Assembly (NCBI RefSeq): GCF_000757725.1
Contig: NZ_JJMU01000037.1
Span: 1 to 59,434, forward strand
DNA: 59,434 nt
From: Sphingobacterium deserti
GTDB taxonomy: Bacteria; Bacteroidota; Bacteroidia; Sphingobacteriales; Sphingobacteriaceae
Direction: 5' to 3'
In this document: in pieces, positions 9,345 to 17,776 of the stretch
Position numbering within the stretch: position 1 is the stretch's first letter
How the letters are laid out: every line of letters begins with the position of its first letter
Notes under the pieces: model-generated
The model's database searches: none
Told to the model about the DNA's origin: nothing
What the model saw: only the letters and a program-made list of their open reading frames with translations
Program-made: the position numbers and the translations under genes

Positions 9345-10427
9345 TTATTTTAATGAGCGTAATAGCTGTATGGTGGCTGCGTCGAAATCTGATTCGCCGA
9401 AGAGCGAAACGCCAGCCGCGCCGTTATCTTTTGCAAGCTGTATGCCCGATCTTAATTCATCCAGGTTTTTAAAGTCAGGAAGGTAAAGTCCGGCATACAA
9501 TGGGAATTTTCCTTGTAGACTTTTTACACCCTCATCTACCGCAGTACCAATCCAGTGGATAGGCTCTTTGTAAAAGCCGTGATAAATCATAGGGAAGATA
9601 CCGGAAAGATTCCAACTCGGCCAGTCTTGGCGCACAATGCGACGAGCCAGGTCGGGTGTCGGGAAGACGGCTGCGGTCACTGGCTTTTTATACTCCTGTG
9701 CTGCCGCACAGATTTGGTTTACCACTTTGGTGATCTGGCCATATCGGAACGATCGCCAGGATAGGCTTTGTTCTGGGCGCTCGACTTTATCGATGTCGAT
9801 ACCTGTTTCCTTTAGAAATGCCGCTTTGCTGAATTTGCTGTAGCAAAAGTCATAGTCCGCTAGCTCGGTAGATTGGTCAAGGTTGTAGTTTTGCCAAAGG
9901 TTGATGGGCAATACGACATCGGGATAGCGTATATAGTCCAGATGCAGACCGTCCACATCTTCTCTGCTCAGTTGTTCACGAGCCCTGTCTTCCAGGTATT
10001 TCGGCACATCCGGATGGGACGGGCATAGGAACCGGTAATAGCCAACGTACGGCGGGTTCGTGGCGCAAGATTTACCCGAACGACTTACAGCATAATAGTC
10101 TGGGTGCTGCTCCAGTAATTCTTTTTCACCACGATTCATTGTCCACATCCAGCGGTGTGTTTCTAGTCCATGTTCTTTTGCTAACTGGAAATGACGTTTG
10201 CTATAATCTTCAAAGAAAATACCACGAACGCCAGCCTCACGGTAGCTTTTGTAGCGTTTTTTTAGCTGTGCTTCAGTTTCCTTTCCATTCGGCCGGGCCC
10301 AAAGCCAAAAATCGAACAAAAGAGGTTGCTTATCAAGGACTGGCGCGGCGTGCGCCGTTGTATTGCCAAGTTGCAAGGCAGCTAGACCTACGCCTGCGGC
10401 TTTCAAAAAATTTCTTCTGCTATTCAT
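9345..10427 (-). CDS. Tat-exported family-10-like glycoside hydrolase (GHL10-type)
   Basis: The start at 10427 gives 360 residues beginning MNSRRNFLKAAGVGLAAL, a twin-arginine signal. The mature part looks like a TIM barrel of the putative glycosyl-hydrolase family related to GH10. Visible pieces are VRGIFFEDYS, a Trp-rich strand (HRWMWTMNRGEKELL), GLHLDYIRYPD with the candidate catalytic acidic residue, and a C-terminal GAAGVSLFGESD. The ATG overlaps the stop of the upstream CBM9-like gene by 8 nt, so the two are translationally coupled and probably act on the same glycan. Substrate unknown. Confidence 0.75.
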   Translation of the reverse strand: MNSRRNFLKAAGVGLAALQLGNTTAHAAPVLDKQPLLFDFWLWARPNGKETEAQLKKRYKSYREAGVRGIFFEDYSKRHFQLAKEHGLETHRWMWTMNRGEKELLEQHPDYYAVSRSGKSCATNPPYVGYYRFLCPSHPDVPKYLEDRAREQLSREDVDGLHLDYIRYPDVVLPINLWQNYNLDQSTELADYDFCYSKFSKAAFLKETGIDIDKVERPEQSLSWRSFRYGQITKVVNQICAAAQEYKKPVTAAVFPTPDLARRIVRQDWPSWNLSGIFPMIYHGFYKEPIHWIGTAVDEGVKSLQGKFPLYAGLYLPDFKNLDELRSGIQLAKDNGAAGVSLFGESDFDAATIQLLRSLK

Positions 10428-11517
10428 AGTGTGTATGGTAATTTCCGTGATTGTCAAGCGTGATGCTGAATTTCTTCTCGTTATCGACTACTGTCAGTTT
10501 ATAAAAGGATTTAGCGGTATTAAAAATAAAAGAACATTTGTGGTTTCCTGTAGCTCCTTGAAGAATGTCTTTGTATTTAGGCAAGGCCTCTATCGTTGTA
10601 GCATATTTATGATGTGTGCGGTAGTAAGCTTGCTGTAGGTAAAATATGTTCCATGCGAGTCGTTCCGCCTCATCTGTTTTAGGAGGCGTGGCGTTTGGTT
10701 GTGCTTCTTCCACAAATTTGAGATATCCCCAACGCTCTGGGTGGTGCATGTTGACTACACCTATTGGCGACCATACCCAGTTGTCTTCGGGAACGAATTT
10801 ATCGTCAGATTTTTTTCGTTGATACCTGCCATTAATAAGTTCATGTTGCCACTGCACCCGGGAAAAATTTACGCGCCAATAGCTATCCACTTTAGGCGTG
10901 GCTTTACCGGCGAAAGTATGTAGGGAACGGAACGGGATAGCCATTTCAACTGCCCAGTAATGGTCTTCGTCACGGGCATCATTAAGCGTGCCTTCGATAT
11001 GCACTGCGCTCTTCAAGCCTTTTACGTCCCAGTGCATAAGTGCATCGCCGCCTAGTCGGTAGGCTTTGGGCATCATCAAATCCATAATGGTATTTAGCGC
11101 GTTTACCTCAATTTCATAATAGAACGATTGTTGCTCAAACGGTTTGATAAATACTTCAAAATCATTGTTATGATAGATAATAGCATCCGGTTCGGTGATA
11201 TCTCCCCAAATATGCGGTTCATCTAATTTTGCATAGATATATAGGTTTTCATCATCCCATAGCATTTTTGCTTTCGTAAGCAACTTCGGGCTAGGTTTAA
11301 ATTCACCCTCTATATCTGTGAATGCAGATGTCCACGCTGCTTCTGCCCAGGCCGATTCGTTTGCCCGTCCGTCTATCTCGATTGGTGTATTGATCTTTTT
11401 TGCGGCATATACTAAAGGGGTAGATTGCATTTGTGATACCTGCTCTTGCCGTTGAGCGTGAGCCGATGGCATAGATAGGGTGATGTAGCTGATAGCAAAG
11501 AGGGATACGTATCTCAT
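10420..11517 (-). CDS. Secreted protein with CBM9-like (DOMON-type) carbohydrate-binding domain
   Basis: The start at 11517 gives 365 residues beginning MRYVSLFAISYITL, a signal peptide ending AHAQ. A longer in-frame start 53 codons upstream would run back into the rplS terminator and is rejected. The mature part has IDGRANESAWAEAAW, LWDDENLYIYAKLDEP and NNDFEVFIKP, the pattern of the CBM9-like domain of secreted sugar-binding and xylan-associated proteins. A C-terminal extension (about 270-365) has no recognised motif. It is the first gene of a coupled pair with the Tat-exported glycosidase. This is a binding role by family; no catalytic site is claimed. Confidence 0.75.
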   Translation of the reverse strand: MRYVSLFAISYITLSMPSAHAQRQEQVSQMQSTPLVYAAKKINTPIEIDGRANESAWAEAAWTSAFTDIEGEFKPSPKLLTKAKMLWDDENLYIYAKLDEPHIWGDITEPDAIIYHNNDFEVFIKPFEQQSFYYEIEVNALNTIMDLMMPKAYRLGGDALMHWDVKGLKSAVHIEGTLNDARDEDHYWAVEMAIPFRSLHTFAGKATPKVDSYWRVNFSRVQWQHELINGRYQRKKSDDKFVPEDNWVWSPIGVVNMHHPERWGYLKFVEEAQPNATPPKTDEAERLAWNIFYLQQAYYRTHHKYATTIEALPKYKDILQGATGNHKCSFIFNTAKSFYKLTVVDNEKKFSITLDNHGNYHTHYE

Positions 11518-11655
11518 GATTATAAAAGATGAAAATACGTAATTGTGTTTACGAATGCGTATTGTAACACAAATTTTGTAAAAGCTAGCCGATAGGCGGA
11601 AATTGATTGTGTTGGCTAGAACGGTGGCCTTTCTGAGCGGTAAGAAGGGAATAAT

Positions 11656-11691
11656 AAAAAAGCTTCCATCGTGCACGATGGAAGCTTTTTT
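11656..11691. terminator. Perfect 36-bp palindromic terminator after rplS
   Basis: Six A, then GCTTCCATCGTG, followed directly by its reverse complement and six T. The hairpin has 18-bp arms with no unpaired loop in the DNA. It serves rplS on the minus strand and would also stop transcription on the plus strand. Confidence 0.9.
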
Positions 11692-11718
11692 ATATCTCTG
11701 TGAAGAAGTAAGCGGAAA

Positions 11719-12066
11719 TTAAACGCGTCTTGTTTTGATACGAGCAGCTTTACCAGTAAGGCCACGCAAGTAGAATAATTTTGCACGACGTACTTTACCG
11801 AAGCTATTTACTTCAATTTTTTGAATGTTTGGCGAGTTTACAGGGAAAATACGTTCAACACCAATGCCGTTAGACATTTTACGAACGGTAAAAGTAGCGT
11901 TTGCACCTTCGCTGTTTAATTGGATAACTACACCTTGGTACACCTGAACACGCTCTTTATTTCCTTCGCGAATTTTATAATGAACGCTGATGGTATCTCC
12001 GGCTTTGAAAGCGGGATTCTCATTTTTTACTACCGCTTGTTCTTCTACAAATTTTACTAAATCCAT
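11719..12066 (-). CDS. rplS: 50S ribosomal protein L19
   Basis: L19 is a large-subunit protein at the interface with the 30S subunit. The product has 115 residues and is full length: [10 protein letters not shown] at the start, the [11 protein letters not shown] and [13 protein letters not shown] strands, and the basic end [20 protein letters not shown]. It stands alone here, with a TACCTTTG -7 box about 120 nt upstream and a perfect palindromic terminator downstream. Confidence 0.98.
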   Translation of the reverse strand: MDLVKFVEEQAVVKNENPAFKAGDTISVHYKIREGNKERVQVYQGVVIQLNSEGANATFTVRKMSNGIGVERIFPVNSPNIQKIEVNSFGKVRRAKLFYLRGLTGKAARIKTRRV

Positions 12067-12185
12067 GATTTCGAGTAATTATTAACGATTTATATCCTGT
12101 AAAAATCGGACTGCAATATTACAGCTTTTTTTTAATATAAAAAAATACTTTTCAAATAATCTTAGCACTCTTTTACAAGTGCGTG

Positions 12186-12193
12186 CAAAGGTA
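12186..12193 (-). promoter_or_regulatory. Candidate -7 box (TACCTTTG) of rplS
   Basis: It matches TAnnTTTG on the minus strand, about 120 nt upstream of the rplS start. A long leader of this size is common for ribosomal protein genes, but no -33 box was found at the expected distance. Confidence 0.4.
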
Positions 12194-12321
12194 GTAAATA
12201 TTTGCAAGGATAATCTTGTTTTTTTACTTTTTTTATGATGGTTTAGAATCGTGGTGATTAGCGAGCATAAAGAATATCTGCCAATCAATGAGCATATTAG
12301 GTGTTGAGGATAAAAAAATGC

Positions 12322-12351
12322 TTGACAGAACTGAATTATGCTGTATATTTG
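12322..12351 (+). promoter_or_regulatory. Promoter of tRNA-Pro
   Basis: TTG at 12322-12324 and TATATTTG at 12344-12351 are exactly 19 nt apart, the Bacteroidota -33/-7 arrangement. The predicted start of transcription is about 20 nt upstream of the tRNA. Confidence 0.8.
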
Positions 12352-12380
12352 TGCCACACAAAACAAAGGTGATACCTTTT

Positions 12381-12454
12381 CGGGGTGTAGCGTAGCCCGG
12401 TATCGCGCCACATTTGGGATGTGGAGGTCGTAGGTTCGAATCCTGCCACCCCGA
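12381..12454 (+). tRNA. tRNA-Pro (anticodon TGG)
   Basis: The acceptor stem pairs CGGGGTG (12381-12387) with CACCCCG (12447-12453), followed by discriminator A. The anticodon stem CCACA/TGTGG encloses the loop TTTGGGA, giving anticodon TGG. The T-arm has GGTTCGAATCC. CCA is not encoded. The 3' end is the attachment site of the genomic island: the last 16 bases recur at 12571 and 32751. The gene itself stays intact. Confidence 0.95.
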
Positions 12455-12509
12455 CAGAAAAAGCTCGACGAAAGTCGGGCTTTTTCTGTTATTAGGGGTT
12501 GGCTGATGA
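12439..12509 (+). repeat. Left attachment repeat (att1), inside and after tRNA-Pro
   Basis: A 71-bp segment that starts in the tRNA T-arm (AATCCTGCCACCCCGACA at 12439-12456), continues through the tRNA terminator and ends GGCTGATGA. It matches 32751-32820 almost perfectly (one substitution, one missing base). It marks the left side of the island or of an older insertion. Confidence 0.85.
12454..12489 (+). terminator. tRNA-Pro terminator
   Basis: A 16-bp stem with one G-T pair (ACAGAAAAAGC...GCTTTTTCTGT at its base) is closed by a GAAA tetraloop at 12470-12473. It follows the tRNA directly. A copy with one base mismatch follows the right attachment repeat. Confidence 0.88.
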
Positions 12510-12570
12510 GAACCGGGGTTCGATCCGCAGGAGCTTTAGGGCTGGGTCTGGGGCTTTGCGGGGCTAAAGC

Positions 12571-12588
12571 AATCCTGCCACCCCGACA
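12571..12588 (+). repeat. Second copy of the attachment core (att2)
   Basis: It is identical to the last part of tRNA-Pro (AATCCTGCCACCCCGACA) but has different sequence on both sides. The 80 bp between att1 and att2 contain a tRNA T-arm-like GGGGTTCGATCC. This suggests a remnant of an earlier insertion, or that the real left end of the present element is here. Confidence 0.8.
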
Positions 12589-12609
12589 ACACTTACGACA
12601 AGTAAGGTC

Positions 12610-12648
12610 AAAAACCCGTAGATCTCACGATTAAGCGGGTTTTTTTAT
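12610..12648 (+). terminator. Terminator-like hairpin just inside the island
   Basis: AAAAACCCG (12610-12618) pairs with CGGGTTTTT (12636-12644), followed by a T-run. It lies between att2 and the integrase and may insulate the integrase from tRNA transcription. Confidence 0.65.
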
Positions 12649-12875
12649 TTTTTCGAAGCAGAATCCTGCAAACAATATCAATAAAAATGTGAGCAATTAG
12701 GTGAGTAAATTTTAGCGTGTGAAATTTACTCACCTCACAATGCTATAAGCAGCGTCCAATATGATGCAACGCGTGGACTATATTATGAAGTCTTTGTCTT
12801 CTACCTAGTTCCACGACTAGATTTCTGCAATGCCAAGAACCGTCAATAGATTTTGTCATTAAAAACAGAATATTT

Positions 12876-14101
12876 ATGGACACTAAAAATGTGAACACTT
12901 TCGGAATCCACTTTATTATCCGAAGTTCCAAAAATCAGAAAAGTAAACTGGCATCAGTTTATGCAAGGATATTAGCCAACGGTTGGCGTGCGGAGATATC
13001 CCTTAAAAGAAAAGTATCTCCGGATCAGTGGAGCGATTTAAAAGGCCGTGCGAAGGGGAGAGTGAAGAAGTAGTAAAGCTTGATACCCATATTGACCGTA
13101 TGCGGACCTTGATAGCAGAAGCCTATCACAGACTAATTGAAAAAGGTAAGGTCGTTACTGTTGAAGCTATTAAAAATTCCATTGCTGGTAAGGATGATAG
13201 TCTGATGAGTCTGTGTAGCCTAATGGAATACCACAATAGCGAATGTGCCGACGGTTTAGCTAAAGGTACTATGAAAAACTATTATACAACGCAGAAGTAT
13301 GTTAAGAGCTTTCTCAAAAGCTGCTATAACGGAGATATAGCACTTTCCGAGCTAACTTATAAATTCATTATCGATTTCGAACGCTATTTGCAGCGCTTTC
13401 AACCGATTGATCATCACAAAAAACTGGCGGACAATGGCGTAATGAAACACATCGAACGTCTGCGTAAAATGGTAAATATGGCCGTGACAATGGACTGGCT
13501 CACGAAAGATCCCTTTGCAAAGTTTCGGAAGCATTTTGATAAGGTGGAACGCAATAGCCTCACCAAAGAGCAGCTATGCATATTGGAAAACAAGTGCTTT
13601 AGGATTGAACGGCTTGCACAGGTCTTGGATATGTTCCTTTTCAGCTGTTACACGGGGTTGGCGTATATAGATATGGCGGAACTCACGCTGGACTCTATAC
13701 GTACTGGCATAGATGGTGATCTGTGGATATATACCAATAGGATAAAGACCGATACCAGTGTTCGCATTCCGCTGCTGCCAAAAGCAAAAGCTTTGATGGA
13801 AAAGTATCGGAATGATCCGCGTGCTATTAGCAATGGAACGGTATTTCCTCTTATTTCCAATCAGCGTATGAACGGTTATCTAAAGGAGATAGCTGAAATC
13901 TGTGCAATAGATACCGATCTTACTTTTCATATTGCGAGGCATACTTTCGCGACCACTATTACCTTAAGCAATGGCGTGCCTATAGAATCTGTAAGCAAGA
14001 TGTTAGGGCATACAAGTATACGGACAACACAGATTTACGCCAAGGTTGTCTAAAAGAAATTGAGTGAAGATATGAGTCGACTCGCCGAAAAATTAAAATA
14101 G
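12876..14101 (+). pseudogene. Tyrosine recombinase (island integrase), disrupted
   Basis: The product can be read in two frames. Frame 1 (12876-13073) is the arm-type DNA-binding domain (FGIHFIIRSS ... DQWSDLKGRAKG). The second frame (from about 13057) continues ESEEVVKLDTHIDRM, then the SAM-like core-binding domain and the catalytic domain. One extra base at the GGGG run near 13060 would join them. The catalytic domain keeps HIARHTF, LGHTSIRTTQIY and the tyrosine. CYTGLAYIDMAEL lacks the first catalytic Arg, as in several Bacteroidota integrases (IntDOT type). A TAA at 14051-14053 cuts 15 residues off a normal-looking tail (KKLSEDMSRLAEKLK, stop at 14099-14101). Two lesions make a functional enzyme unlikely unless the frameshift is a sequencing error. 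Confidence 0.85.
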
Positions 14102-14547
14102 AATATTGTTTCTATAGGTTGTATTTTTCAATTTAGAGTATTATGCGTAAAACGCCTGTCTAATATATTTGAAAGTAAATGAAACTCATTAAATAAGTGA
14201 AATACATTAAACTTATTGTAATGTTGACAAAGTCTAATAATATTGACTGATTTAATAAATCACGTTTTTTTATGACTTAGGAGGTCTTTAATAGTATACC
14301 AACATCTTTCGTTACACATTTTTTTTGAATTATAGGCTTCGACAGGCATCAGTAAGATATTGGTAAAAGGGGTGTGTTAAAAACTTATTTATTGAAAATA
14401 ATATGCTTTTGCTAATGTCCTTGAAATAAATTTTTATATTTGGTTTGATTATATTTCCACAATGCTATCTTAGTAACTAAAGAAAGATGTACTTGTTAGA
14501 TCAATAAAGTTTAGCATTACAGAAATCAAATTGTTAACCTCCTATAA
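14102..14547. other. AT-rich gap upstream of the OLD nuclease gene
   Basis: These 446 bp lie between the integrase remnant and the OLD-family gene. No coding frame or clear hairpin is visible. The region should hold the promoter of the OLD gene, but no convincing -33/-7 pair was found. Confidence 0.4.
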
Positions 14548-16281
14548 ATGCTTGAAAGAATTTCGCTAAAAAACTTCAGATGCTTTGATGACCATGAAGT
14601 TGAATTTAAAGGTTTATCTGTAATAGTTGGTAAGAATAATGCAGGGAAGTCTACATTGATCGAGGCATTAAGGCTAGTATCGCTCGCTATTGGTAAATTT
14701 CGTACGTCGAATTTTTCCCCAGTGCCTAATTGGTTAGATTTAGAAGCGGGATGGAGGGGGATAAAGCCATCAGTCAAAAATTTAGATCTAAATATTAGTA
14801 ATATTTTCCACCAGTACTCTGAAGCTCCGGCAATAATTACAGCCTATTTCGATAATAAGATAGTATGCAATGTCTATATAGGAGACTCTTTAGAGTTATT
14901 TTGTACTTTAATAGATCAAGATGGTAAATATGTTAACAACAAGAAGGTAGCGAATGACATTACATTCCAAACTGTTAGTATACTCCCTCATCTTTCTACG
15001 CTAGAGAAAGACGAAAAAGTGCTAATGCAAGATTATGTTAGGCAGAATCTTGCCACAAATTTATCTTCTAGACATTTCCGCAATCAAATTAGTCTATTTC
15101 CGCAATATTTTGATCAATTTAAGAATTTAGCAGAAGGCAGTTGGCCTGGAGTTAAATTATTTCCCATATTAGAGGATGATCTAAATCGCGAGATAGTTTT
15201 GTCATTAATGGTGCAAGATTATAATTTTGTTTCGGAAGTCGGTTGGTTAGGATCAGGTCTGCAAATGTGGTTACAAATTATGTGGTTTCTTTCACGTGTC
15301 GATAGATTAGGCATAGTAATTCTTGACGAACCAGATGTATATATGCATCCCGATTTACAGCGAAAATTAATTCGATTATTAAAATCCTCATATTCACAAG
15401 TTATCGTAGCAACTCACTCGATCGAAATCATATCTGAGGTCGAACCAGAAAATATTATTGTTATTGATAAAAAGTTGCCTAAATCTTTATTTGCAAATGA
15501 TAAGCCGTTTGTACAAAATATCTTAAATTCAATAGGAAGCATACATAACTTGGAACTGACGAGGTTATGGTCGTCAAAGCGTCTACTAATATTAGAAGGA
15601 AATGATTTAGACTTGCTAAGTCCTATTTATAATAAACTTTTCCCGATTTCAAACGAACCAATTGATACAATTCCAAAGTTTGACATTGGTGGCTGGGGAG
15701 GTTGGGCATACGCTAGGGGCAGTAACATGCTCTTGAAAAGTAATATCGATCGTGGAATACAAGTATATTGTATTTTCGATTCTGATTATCATACTAAAAG
15801 TGATATTGAATTACGTTACGAAGAGTCTTCGAAAGCAGGTATCAATTTGCATATTTGGAGTCGAAAAGAGATAGAAAACTATTTAGTAGTTCCTACGTTA
15901 ATTCATAGATATATCAAAAAAAACAGTAGAGGAAAAAAAATCACTTTATCAAACGTTGATATTGAAGATAAAATTAACGAAATTGTGGGTGAGATGAAGG
16001 ATAATTTGATAAACTCTCTAGCAGACGAGATTCATAAATCTAATAGAGGCTATAGCATTTCTAAATGCAGGCAGTTGGCTATAGAATCAATTATCAGTCC
16101 CGTCGTTCATAGAGTGAGCGGAAAAGAACTTATTTCTCGTATAAGCACTTGGTGTCAGAAAGAGTTCAATGTGTGTATAAGTCCTAAGAGGTTAGCTTTA
16201 GAATTACATATAAATGAAATTGCTGAAGAGGTGAGGATTGTAATAAATGCCATTGAGAATAGTATGCCTTTTAAAAGGTGA
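14548..16281 (+). CDS. OLD-family ATP-dependent nuclease (AAA ATPase plus TOPRIM)
   Basis: A 577-residue protein. It has an ABC-type ATPase: Walker A GKNNAGKST (28-36), Walker B VILDEPD (D260, E261) followed by MHPDLQRKL, and the H-loop ATHSIE. A C-terminal TOPRIM nuclease domain follows, with ILEGND (E350) and FDSD (D411, D413). This is the class-1 OLD layout; members cut DNA and several act in phage defence, alone (P2 Old) or with a helicase partner (Gabija GajA). No UvrD/GajB partner gene is adjacent, so a stand-alone OLD system is most likely. It sits alone just after the integrase, a common place for defence cargo, in AT-rich DNA. Confidence 0.85.
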   Translation: MLERISLKNFRCFDDHEVEFKGLSVIVGKNNAGKSTLIEALRLVSLAIGKFRTSNFSPVPNWLDLEAGWRGIKPSVKNLDLNISNIFHQYSEAPAIITAYFDNKIVCNVYIGDSLELFCTLIDQDGKYVNNKKVANDITFQTVSILPHLSTLEKDEKVLMQDYVRQNLATNLSSRHFRNQISLFPQYFDQFKNLAEGSWPGVKLFPILEDDLNREIVLSLMVQDYNFVSEVGWLGSGLQMWLQIMWFLSRVDRLGIVILDEPDVYMHPDLQRKLIRLLKSSYSQVIVATHSIEIISEVEPENIIVIDKKLPKSLFANDKPFVQNILNSIGSIHNLELTRLWSSKRLLILEGNDLDLLSPIYNKLFPISNEPIDTIPKFDIGGWGGWAYARGSNMLLKSNIDRGIQVYCIFDSDYHTKSDIELRYEESSKAGINLHIWSRKEIENYLVVPTLIHRYIKKNSRGKKITLSNVDIEDKINEIVGEMKDNLINSLADEIHKSNRGYSISKCRQLAIESIISPVVHRVSGKELISRISTWCQKEFNVCISPKRLALELHINEIAEEVRIVINAIENSMPFKR

Positions 16282-16596
16282 GTATGGCAATATTCTTAAG
16301 ACATGATCTTTTATGTCTTCTTCTGTAATCAAGCATCTTTGCTATAATTATCGAAGTTTGATTATAATGTTATTCGATTTTTTAATCGAATTGCAGCAAA
16401 ATTGATACGTTAAGCGAAAACTGTCAATTGGTTATGACACACTTACACGTTAGTTCGTCAAAATCGTAAAAACAATTACAAATAATTAGGATGACTAAAT
16501 AACGTTGCTGAGATTAAGATTAATTTATTGCTATATTATTTCATTTAAAACGGAATTTTCTTTCAGAGCTAAAGGTTCATCAATGACATGATGTTG
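16282..16596. other. Gap between the OLD gene and a convergent XRE gene
   Basis: These 315 bp are AT-rich. Both flanking genes end here. I see no strong terminator hairpin and no coding frame. Confidence 0.4.
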
Positions 16597-17019
16597 CTAA
16601 TTGCTTTTGCGAAGAGCACGTTCTAAATAATCATTCTTTTCCCTTTCCGCTTCCAATAATCTTTCATATAGTTTCTTATTTTCCTCGTATGCTTCAACTA
16701 ATTTATCTAAAGGATTGAACGTACAATTAGATGCGCTAAATGTGCCGTTGCTATTACTAAAGCTGTTGTCGTTAAATGTGTTGAAATAATTGATCACCCT
16801 TTCTTCGTCGAAATTTTCGATAGCTTCGGAAGTCACTCCCAAAATCTTTGCAACCTGTTCCAGTACACTTTTTTCGATGGTTTCCCTGTTCTCCATTGCT
16901 GAAACAGCCTGTTGACTCATGCCCATTTCTGTTGCCAAGGTTTCCTGCTTCATACCTCTAAGCTCGCGGATACGGCTGATCTTGCGTCCGATGTGATTTG
17001 GTTTTGTAGCTGCGTTCAT
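16597..17019 (-). CDS. XRE-family transcriptional regulator with coiled-coil tail
   Basis: A 140-residue protein. Residues about 12-70 form a Cro/CI-type helix-turn-helix (IRELRGMKQETLATEMGMSQ, then QAVSAMEN). The C-terminal part (about 100-140) is charged and heptad-like (YEENKKLYERLLEAEREKND), suited to dimerisation. It is divergent from the gene at 17158. A TATATTTG box (17024-17031, minus strand) lies only 5 nt upstream of the ATG, so if it is the promoter the mRNA would be almost leaderless. Small regulators of this kind are frequent in Bacteroidota mobile elements; its target is probably this shared intergenic region. Confidence 0.8.
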   Translation of the reverse strand: MNAATKPNHIGRKISRIRELRGMKQETLATEMGMSQQAVSAMENRETIEKSVLEQVAKILGVTSEAIENFDEERVINYFNTFNDNSFSNSNGTFSASNCTFNPLDKLVEAYEENKKLYERLLEAEREKNDYLERALRKSN

Positions 17020-17157
17020 AGACCAAATATAACAAATCTTACATATTTATTTAAAGTGAACGTCGTGTAAAATACAAATAGCTGTTTGTTTAAGTTCAGT
17101 AGGCAGGTTCGGTACCGAGCTGTTTCATGCTTTATTTGCTGATGCCAAAATAGATAA

Positions 17158-17628
17158 ATGATGAAAAAGAAAAAACGAAAAACTGTCTTGGTCGACCGAT
17201 ACGAAAGATACGAGGATATAGGCGAAATGTTTTCAACGAGCTGCCGTAACATGGAGTTATCCGTTCCAAGTAACCTGCGGATGATATGTGCAATACTTGA
17301 TGTTAATGTTGAAACCATCCTCTACGACTACAAGTGGATCGTCTGCTGCACGTTTACAGGAGAAGCCACCAGGAAACAGCGAAGGGCGGCACAAGCGTTT
17401 TTCATCGCTAGGGGGTATGGGCAGAAAAGTTATTCAAAGAAGCAGATCAAGCAAATGTTCGGCGAACTGGAGAATGAGCTTAAGATCTTTAAAACTACCG
17501 ATAAGATGTCGGATGAAGAGCTGGGACTTTTTTGGAAGAATAATCACATGTACGGGGAATATTGGTTCAAGCGGTGGTTCAATGTGAATACACGTAAGGA
17601 TGATATCGGCGTTCTCCAAAAATACTGA
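17158..17628 (+). CDS. Element protein of unknown function
   Basis: A 156-residue protein with no signal or membrane segment and a lysine-rich N-terminus (MMKKKKRKTVLVDRYERYED). Around residues 60-80 it has YKWIVCCTFTGEATRKQRRA, and the C-terminal half is rich in aromatic residues (FWKNNHMYGEYWFKRWFN). I do not recognise a domain. It is the first of four genes (17158-21558) in the same direction with small gaps. The order after an XRE regulator and before mobilization genes suggests an element backbone or cargo function. Confidence 0.65.
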   Translation: MMKKKKRKTVLVDRYERYEDIGEMFSTSCRNMELSVPSNLRMICAILDVNVETILYDYKWIVCCTFTGEATRKQRRAAQAFFIARGYGQKSYSKKQIKQMFGELENELKIFKTTDKMSDEELGLFWKNNHMYGEYWFKRWFNVNTRKDDIGVLQKY

Positions 17629-17776
17629 TCCGCAAGCTTGATAGCAGTCGCTGAATTAAAGCCACACAGGAAAAATGCTATTTGCATTTATATATATATA
17701 CGCTAGGCGCGAGGTAAACTTACGGATTGTTCCCCAACGTCTTTAAATGCTTTTTTAACCATAAATCCATACTATT

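Noticed and set aside
11518..11676. Longer N-terminus of the CBM9-like protein
   Set aside because: It would begin inside the rplS terminator and bury the signal peptide 53 residues into the protein.
13028..13073. Programmed frameshift in the integrase
   Set aside because: No slippery heptamer with a following structure was recognised, and the gene also has a premature stop. Mutation or sequencing error is simpler.
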